Positions 59,363 through 64,000 of a DNA stretch of 64,000 bases are shown in pieces. The notes under the pieces are model-generated. The model was not told the origin of the DNA, ran no database searches, and worked only from the letters and a program-made list of their open reading frames with translations. Made by a program: the position numbers and the translations under genes. Source of the DNA: Nocardia rosealba (lineage in GTDB: Bacteria > Actinomycetota > Actinomycetes > Mycobacteriales > Mycobacteriaceae); assembly GCF_020216065.1 (NCBI RefSeq), contig NZ_JAIWNA010000007.1, positions 1 to 64,000 on the forward strand, given 5' to 3'. Numbering within the stretch: position 1 is the stretch's first letter; each line of letters starts with the position of its first letter.

Positions 59363-60730
59363 TCAGACAGCGGGGCGAATCGGCAGGTCGAGCACCAGCC
59401 GTGCGCCGCCGAGGGTGCTGTTCTCGAAGTAGGCCCGGCCGCCGTGCAGCTGGGCCTGCTGGGCGACCAGAGCGAGGCCGAGGCCGGAGCCGATCTTCGT
59501 CGCGTTGGAACCACGGGCGAACCGCTCGAACACCCGGTCGCGTTCCCCGGCGGGAACGCCGATGCCGTTGTCGTCGACCGCGATGACCACGCGGTCGGCG
59601 CCGACGCGGTGCGCCGAGACGACGGCCTCGGTCGCGCCGCCGTGTTTCACCGAGTTGGTCAGCGCGTTGTCGACGGCCAGGCGCAGGCCCGCAGGCAGAC
59701 CGCGGGTGATCAGTTCGGCGTCGGTGTCGATGCGCACCGAAAGGCCGGGGTTGTGCCGCATGGCGTCGTGCGCGGCCTGGTCGCACAGGTCGGCCACATC
59801 GGTGGCCACATGGTCGGCTTCGGCGGTGAGATCACCACGGGCCAGCCGTTCCAGTGCGGAAAGCGTCGTCTCGACGCGGGTTTCGGTGCGGGCCAGATCG
59901 TCGAGGATCTCGCGGCGCTGGGCGTCGGTGAGATCGAGCGTGCGCAGTACCTCGAGGTCGGTGCGCATCGCGGTGAGGGGCGTACGCAGTTCGTGGGCGG
60001 ACACCGCGGCGAAGTCGCGGGCGGTCTCCAGCGCGGCGGCGGTCTCGGCCTGGGCCTGATCGACGCGGGCGAGCATGGTGTTCACCGCCTCGGCGAGTTT
60101 CTCCGCCTCGTCGACGCCGGAACCGTCGACCGGTTGGGCAGGGTGGTCGGGATCGGGGAAGGCGCTGCGCGCCGAGACCTGCCGGGTGAGTCGCACGATC
60201 GGGTCGACAGCCCGACCAGCGAGGAGCCAGCCGAGGGCAGCCGCCGCGGCGACCGCGATCGCGGCGCCCGCGAGTACCCAGCGCTGCTGGTCGGCCGTCG
60301 CCTTCGCCGCCTCGGTGGTCGGAATGGCAAGCGACACAGTGCGACCCGCGGGCTGGTTCTCGGTGGTGGTGAGGACCCGGTAGGGCTGGTCGTTCACCTC
60401 GACGGTCTGCGAGCCGGGCGCGAGATCCGGCAGCTGGGTGGAGCTGGACGCGGTCACCTGGCCGTTGTCGCGCACGGTGAGCGCCATCGTGTTCTGCAGC
60501 CCGGTCAGATTCACGAAACCGGTGGCGAGCACCGGCTCGATCAGCACGATGCGCGAGGCGATTTCGAGTTGCTGATCTGTCTGGGTCACATTATTGCGTT
60601 CGATCGCTTGAAAACCCACGAACGCGGCAATGCTCACGATGATCACCGCACCCGCCGCCGCGGCCGCCGCGACCCGTGTTCGCAACGAAAACGATTGCCT
60701 GCGACGGACTTTCGGCGACCGCACGGTCAT
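59363..60730 (-). CDS. prrB: Sensor histidine kinase PrrB
   Basis: A 455-residue membrane sensor kinase: TM1 (about 20-42), an extracytoplasmic sensor (43-150), TM2 (151-172), HAMP (172-225), the H box SAHELRTPLTAMR with phospho-acceptor His246, the N box DNALTNSVKHGG, G1 DDNGIGVP and G2 GSGLGLALV. Gene order (partner regulator upstream, four-base overlap) and position match mycobacterial PrrB (Rv0902c), which is needed for early intracellular growth and responds to nitrogen. The signal here is unknown. Confidence 0.93.
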   Translation of the reverse strand: MTVRSPKVRRRQSFSLRTRVAAAAAAGAVIIVSIAAFVGFQAIERNNVTQTDQQLEIASRIVLIEPVLATGFVNLTGLQNTMALTVRDNGQVTASSSTQLPDLAPGSQTVEVNDQPYRVLTTTENQPAGRTVSLAIPTTEAAKATADQQRWVLAGAAIAVAAAAALGWLLAGRAVDPIVRLTRQVSARSAFPDPDHPAQPVDGSGVDEAEKLAEAVNTMLARVDQAQAETAAALETARDFAAVSAHELRTPLTAMRTDLEVLRTLDLTDAQRREILDDLARTETRVETTLSALERLARGDLTAEADHVATDVADLCDQAAHDAMRHNPGLSVRIDTDAELITRGLPAGLRLAVDNALTNSVKHGGATEAVVSAHRVGADRVVIAVDDNGIGVPAGERDRVFERFARGSNATKIGSGLGLALVAQQAQLHGGRAYFENSTLGGARLVLDLPIRPAV

Positions 60731-61437
60731 TTAGGTTCCCGCAACACGAATCCGACGCCGCGAATGGTGTGCAAAATCCTTGGCGTGTCATCTATTTCGA
60801 GTTTGCGGCGAAGGTATCCGACGAACACGTCGACCACATTCGTATCGGCTATGAAATCGTAACCCCACACCAATTCCAGCAGCCGCTCGCGCGTGAGCAC
60901 CACACCCGCATTGCGCGCCAGGGTGGACAGCAATTCGAATTCCCTTTTGGTGAGCTCGATTTCACGCCCGTGCAGCAGTGCGCGATAACCCGCGACATCC
61001 ACCTGCAGCGGGCCGACGGTGATCGCGCCGGGGGCCGCCTGGTCGGGAGTGTCGGTCCGCCTGCGCAGCAGGGCGCGGATGCGGGCGACCAGTTCGGCCA
61101 GCTCGAACGGTTTCACCAGGTAGTCGTCGGCACCCGACTCCAGCCCGGCGATCCGGTCGTCCACCGAGGCACGGGCGCTGAGCACGCAGATCGGCACGTC
61201 GTTGCCCATGGCCCGCAGCGCCGTCACCACCCCGGCGCCGTCGAGGACCGGCATGTTCATATCGAGCACCACCGCGTCGGGCGCGTGCTCGGACACCGCC
61301 CGCAACGCGGCGCCACCGTCGCGGGCGACGAGCACCTGGAACCCGGAGAGCCGTAGACCGCGCTCCACCGAGGCGAGCACGTCTTCGTCGTCGTCGACGA
61401 CCAGCACGGTAGCGGCAGCGGCAGCACGTTCAGTCAC
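60727..61437 (-). CDS. prrA: Response regulator PrrA
   Basis: An OmpR-type response regulator of 236 residues: receiver domain with acidic pocket DDDED (15-19), phospho-acceptor Asp59 (VVLDMNMPVLDG), the Lys of KPFE, and a winged-helix DNA-binding domain (ELTKREFELLSTLARNAGVVLTRERLLELVWGYDFIADTNVVDVFVGYLRRKLE). Homologue of PrrA (Rv0903c), which is essential in M. tuberculosis. Its GTG is preceded by TAGGAT at six bases (leaderless). prrB follows with a four-base overlap. Confidence 0.95.
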   Translation of the reverse strand: MTERAAAAATVLVVDDDEDVLASVERGLRLSGFQVLVARDGGAALRAVSEHAPDAVVLDMNMPVLDGAGVVTALRAMGNDVPICVLSARASVDDRIAGLESGADDYLVKPFELAELVARIRALLRRRTDTPDQAAPGAITVGPLQVDVAGYRALLHGREIELTKREFELLSTLARNAGVVLTRERLLELVWGYDFIADTNVVDVFVGYLRRKLEIDDTPRILHTIRGVGFVLREPK

Positions 61438-61443
61438 GCCGCA

Positions 61444-61449
61444 ATCCTA
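61444..61449 (-). promoter_or_regulatory. -10 hexamer of a probable leaderless transcript (prrA)
   Basis: TAGGAT on the minus strand lies six bases before the GTG at 61437. Confidence 0.45.
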
Positions 61450-61486
61450 GGGGGACTCGAGCGTCGAAAACTGCCGCCGATGTCCT

Positions 61487-61578
61487 GTTCTCGGCGCGCC
61501 TCCGCCTCTGGACTGAGCGGAGGGTGCGACGAAGGAGTGCCCGGAGGGAGGGAAGAGGCGGAGTCAAGCGCCGAGAAC
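61487..61578 (-). repeat. Inverted repeat after the acyl-CoA synthetase, apex TCCTTCGTCGC
   Basis: Outer arms GTTCTCGGCGC (61487-61497) / GCGCCGAGAAC (61568-61578) and inner arms CTCCGCCTCT (61500-61509) / AGAGGCGGAG (61554-61563) are perfect, with TCAA as the bulge and a 44-base loop. In the gene's sense the loop shows CACTCCTTCGTCGCAC (apex 61526-61536). It is complementary over 13 bases to the SD of the AhpD-like gene at 6598. The element lies 20 bases beyond the synthetase stop and just upstream of prrA. Confidence 0.82.
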
Positions 61579-61598
61579 CGCGGCGCCAGCCGCCAATG

Positions 61599-63629
61599 TC
61601 ACGGTGCTACCTGGTCGCCGTCGTGGTCGGGGGTGGTCGGCCTGCCGAGCGGGGGGTTGGCGAGGATGCGGTCGGCCAGGGCGGTGAGGACGGCCGGGTC
61701 CTCGATGGTGGCCGGGGGTTCCACGTGCTCACCGGCGGTGAGCTGGCGGATGGTCTTGCGCAGGATCTTGCCCGAGCGGGTCTTGGGCAGGCCGGTCACG
61801 ACGATCGCGTCGTGCAGGGTGGCGATGGCGCCGATCTGCTCGCGCACCCGTTCCACGAGCTCGTCGCGCAACTGGTCGGGCTCGATCTCGACGCCCTGCT
61901 TGAGCACCACATACGCCAGCGGCAGGCTGCCCTTGAGTTCATCCGGCACGCCGATCACGGCGCACTCGGCGACGGCCTCGTGCCCGGAGATGGCGGCCTC
62001 GATACTGCCCGCCGAGAGCCGGTGCCCGGCGATATTGATGACGTCGTCGGAGCGGCCGAGGACGTAGAGGTAGCCGTCTTCGTCGAAGTAGCCGGAGTCG
62101 CCGGTGAGGTAGTGGCCGGGGAACGCCGAGAGATAGGAGCGCACGAACCGCTCCCGGTCGCGCCACAGACCGCTCAGGCAGCCGGGGGGCAACGGCAGGC
62201 CGATGACGATATTGCCCTCGGTGCCGTTGGGTACCGGGTTGCCGCTGGCATCGAGCACCCGCAGGCGGTACCCGGGCACCGGCACCCCGGCCGAACCGGG
62301 CTTCACGGGCAGTTCCTGCAGGCCGAGCGGGTCGGCGCAGATGGGCCAGCCGGTCTCGGTCTGCCACCAGTGGTCGACGACCGGGGTGTCGGGATGACCG
62401 GCGAGCAGGGTGTCGCTCGCCCATTCGAAGGTGGCCGGGTCGAGCCGCTCGCCCGCGCAGAACAGGGCACGCAGCCGGGACAGGTCGTGGCGGCGGGCGG
62501 CGGTGGCCTCCGGGTCGGCGCGGCGGATCGCACGCAGCGCCGTGGGGGCGGTGAACAGTACTCGCACGTCGTGTTCGTCGACGATGCGCCAGAACGCGCC
62601 CGCGTCGGGGGTGCCGACCGGTTTGCCCTCGTAGAGCACCGTGGTGGCGCCTACGAACAAGGGCGCGTAGACGATGTAGGAGTGGCCGACCACCCAGCCC
62701 ACATCGGAGGATGCGAAGAACACCTGACCCGGGCCCACGTCGTAGATATTGCGCATCGACCAGGCGAGGGCGACCGCGTGGCCGCCGTTGTCGCGCACCA
62801 CGCCCTTGGGCTTTCCGGTGGTTCCCGAGGTGTAGAGGATGTAGAGCGGGTCGCAGGCGCCCACGGTCACCGGCTCGGCCGGTTCGGCGTCGGCGACGGT
62901 GGCGTCCCAGTCCAGCCAGCGCGCGGCGATGGTCTGATCCGAGGCGGGCAGCACGTCGGTGGCGGGCTGGTCCTGGGCGAACTCGATGGTCGGGAACTGC
63001 GGGCGCTGTTTGACGAGCACCGTGCGTACCGAGGTGCTCTCGGCCAGGTCGAGGGCCTGCAGCACGATCGGCGGGTACTCGATGCGGCGGCCCGGCTCGA
63101 GCCCGCCCGACGCGGTGACGACGAGCACCGGCTCCGCGTCGTCGATGCGGGCCGCCAGCTCGGGCGCGGCGAACCCGCCGAAGACCACCGAGTGGACCGC
63201 GCCGATGCGGGCGCACGCCAGCATGGCGATCACGGCTTCGGGGATCATCGGCAGATAGATCACCACCCGGTTACCGGCGACCACGCCGAGATCACGCATC
63301 GCCCCGGCGAAGTGTTCCACCTCGCTGAGCAATTCCGCATAGGTATAAGTCGTTGTGGTGTCGGTCATGCCCGACACATAGATCAACGCGGCCTGATCCG
63401 AACGTCCACCTTCGGCGAGAGTTCCGCCGCGCACATGACGATCGAGGGCGTTCACACAGGTATTGAGCTTGCCGTCGGGATACCAACGGGCCGAACGTTT
63501 GTCGGCGGCATCGAGAGTGTGCTCGGGGGCCAGATCCCACTCGATCTCGCGAGCGGCGGCTGACCAGAAGTCGGCTGGATCGACCAGGCTGGTCTGATAG
63601 ACCGGCCGGTACTCGTGTTCGGTGTCCAA
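61599..63629 (-). CDS. prpE: Acyl-CoA synthetase of the propionyl-CoA type (PrpE-like)
   Basis: Forms acyl-CoA from a short-chain acid, ATP and CoA via an acyl-AMP. A 676-residue ACS-family enzyme with the N-terminal ACAS domain (YQTSLVDPADFWSAAAREIEWD), P-loop LYILYTSGTTGKPKGVVRD, WWQTETGWP, GYFDEDGYLYVLGRSDDVINIAGHRLS and the C-terminal acetylatable lysine region PKTRSGKILRKTIRQL. The WWQTE and substrate-pocket layout are closer to propionyl-CoA synthetase than to acetyl-CoA synthetase Acs, but the substrate is not certain. The start is TTG 63629, eight bases after AGGAG; no ATG or GTG fits the conserved N-terminus, and the frame runs 40 codons further up without support. Confidence 0.85.
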   Translation of the reverse strand: MDTEHEYRPVYQTSLVDPADFWSAAAREIEWDLAPEHTLDAADKRSARWYPDGKLNTCVNALDRHVRGGTLAEGGRSDQAALIYVSGMTDTTTTYTYAELLSEVEHFAGAMRDLGVVAGNRVVIYLPMIPEAVIAMLACARIGAVHSVVFGGFAAPELAARIDDAEPVLVVTASGGLEPGRRIEYPPIVLQALDLAESTSVRTVLVKQRPQFPTIEFAQDQPATDVLPASDQTIAARWLDWDATVADAEPAEPVTVGACDPLYILYTSGTTGKPKGVVRDNGGHAVALAWSMRNIYDVGPGQVFFASSDVGWVVGHSYIVYAPLFVGATTVLYEGKPVGTPDAGAFWRIVDEHDVRVLFTAPTALRAIRRADPEATAARRHDLSRLRALFCAGERLDPATFEWASDTLLAGHPDTPVVDHWWQTETGWPICADPLGLQELPVKPGSAGVPVPGYRLRVLDASGNPVPNGTEGNIVIGLPLPPGCLSGLWRDRERFVRSYLSAFPGHYLTGDSGYFDEDGYLYVLGRSDDVINIAGHRLSAGSIEAAISGHEAVAECAVIGVPDELKGSLPLAYVVLKQGVEIEPDQLRDELVERVREQIGAIATLHDAIVVTGLPKTRSGKILRKTIRQLTAGEHVEPPATIEDPAVLTALADRILANPPLGRPTTPDHDGDQVAP

Positions 63630-63945
63630 GCCTGTGACTCCTAGCCTCGCTTCGTGCCCGCTCGATAGATCCTGATGATTGTGGCAGACTTCACGCGACA
63701 CCCGAGGGGGTGCCGCGACCTTTGGTTTTGCCTGTAACGGGCAGGTCATCGCGCGGACCTCTACCGGGAGTCGGCCAAGAAGTTATTGATCCGTTAGAAT
63801 CTGTTGTCACTTATTCGGGCAGTCGTAGACGCAATTTCTCGGCCAGCCGCAGTTCTCGGCCAGCACCGTCTGGCGAGCCACCATTGCGCCTGTGGAGGTT
63901 CGTGATGGCGCACGGTACGAGGCCAGTTTGGAAAGTGAGTGGGAG
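63630..63945. other. Divergent promoter region before the last gene
   Basis: A 316-base gap. It is AT-richer than average around 63780-63830, with TAGAAT (63795-63800) as a candidate plus-strand -10 and TTATTGATC just before it. No operator is recognised. A 61-codon minus-strand frame here (63807-63992) has poor codon bias and is not supported. Confidence 0.45.
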
Positions 63946-64000
63946 ATGCGTGACGCCGCTAGGTCCGGCAGCAAGCGCTGGGCGCTCGGCAACTGGGACC
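63946..64000 (+). CDS. Start of a gene cut by the window end, possibly a sensor histidine kinase
   Basis: ATG at 63946 opens a frame MRDAARSGSKRWALGNWD that runs off the end. Basic residues followed by the WxLGNW pattern resemble the N-terminus of the conservon-type (CvnA-like) sensor kinases of actinomycetes, where LGNWRLR precedes the first membrane segment. Only 18 residues are visible, so the family call is weak. GGAAAG and GGGAG precede the ATG. Confidence 0.45.
   Translation, partial: MRDAARSGSKRWALGNWD

Noticed and set aside
59333..59370. ECF -35/-10 promoter for the Asp23 operon sigma gene
   Set aside because: GGAACC on the minus strand fits a -35, but no CGTC- or GTT-type -10 occurs at 16-17 bases, and CATAAT is 21 bases away. 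Kept only as a remark.
63807..63992. 61-codon minus-strand frame near the right end
   Set aside because: It lies in the AT-richer divergent promoter region, lacks codon bias and an SD, and overlaps the likely gene start at 63946.

Overview
The window comes from a high-G+C actinomycete of the mycolic-acid group, most likely Nocardia or a close relative. The evidence is the strong G/C third-codon bias, frequent GTG starts, a SepH septation protein, an Rpf/transglycosylase protein, a PrrAB two-component pair, mycobactin-type siderophore genes with an IdeR-type iron box, and many starts preceded by a -10 hexamer with no Shine-Dalgarno (leaderless mRNAs). From memory of the M. tuberculosis map (not checked here), the gene order from the DapC-like aminotransferase to PrrA follows the Rv0858c-Rv0903c segment, so about 45 kb is conserved core with local insertions. 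I recognise no insertion sequence, prophage, CRISPR array, tRNA or rRNA.

Layout. 1-5600: a 70-base poly-C run, the tail of a repeat element, then a divergent iron-regulated pair: a salicylate-AMP ligase and an NRPS (aryl carrier, cyclisation, adenylation, carrier). 5655-9272: SDR, AhpD-like protein, NmrA-like protein, and a type I DAHP synthase behind an aromatic leader peptide with attenuator-like hairpins. 9319-18213: LysE exporters, HrpB helicase, methyltransferase, GNAT, ECF41 sigma factor, a small repeat protein, a DapC-like aminotransferase and a TRIC-type channel. 18626-28356: XPB helicase, a DUF3239 protein, M1 peptidase, a coiled-coil protein, a lipoprotein, a helicase-associated protein, Rpf and a CspB-type cold-shock protein. 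28543-43260: DUF2771 and MFS proteins, lipoprotein glutamine cyclotransferase, DUF3027, a sacsin-like ATPase, TetR with a Tat-exported ceramidase, DUF2530, MarR, YccF, SpoU methyltransferase, DUF2537, DUF6928 and SepH. 43646-51574: SerC, small proteins, two citrate synthases (CitA, GltA) flanking PdxH and an MFS exporter, and an FKBP. 51629-55137: exported proteins, including a paralogous pair around a lipoprotein. 55222-59243: a tightly coupled nine-gene Asp23/Gls24 envelope-stress operon read from its ECF sigma gene. 59363-61437: prrB and prrA. 61599-63629: acyl-CoA (propionyl-CoA type) synthetase. 63946 to the end: the start of another gene, probably a sensor kinase.

The best candidates for something undescribed are these. 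(1) A family of long intergenic inverted repeats, mostly just after stop codons. Three of them show the same 11-base apex, TCCTTCGTCGC, which is anti-Shine-Dalgarno-like in the transcribed sense. One apex is complementary over 13 bases to the ribosome site of the AhpD-like gene at 6598. (2) The Tyr-Phe-Trp-Phe leader peptide with mutually exclusive hairpins before the DAHP synthase. (3) The fusion of a zinc anti-sigma motif to an Asp23 domain next to its ECF sigma factor. (4) A 1050-residue sacsin-like gene that seems to begin at a CTG overlapping the previous stop codon.
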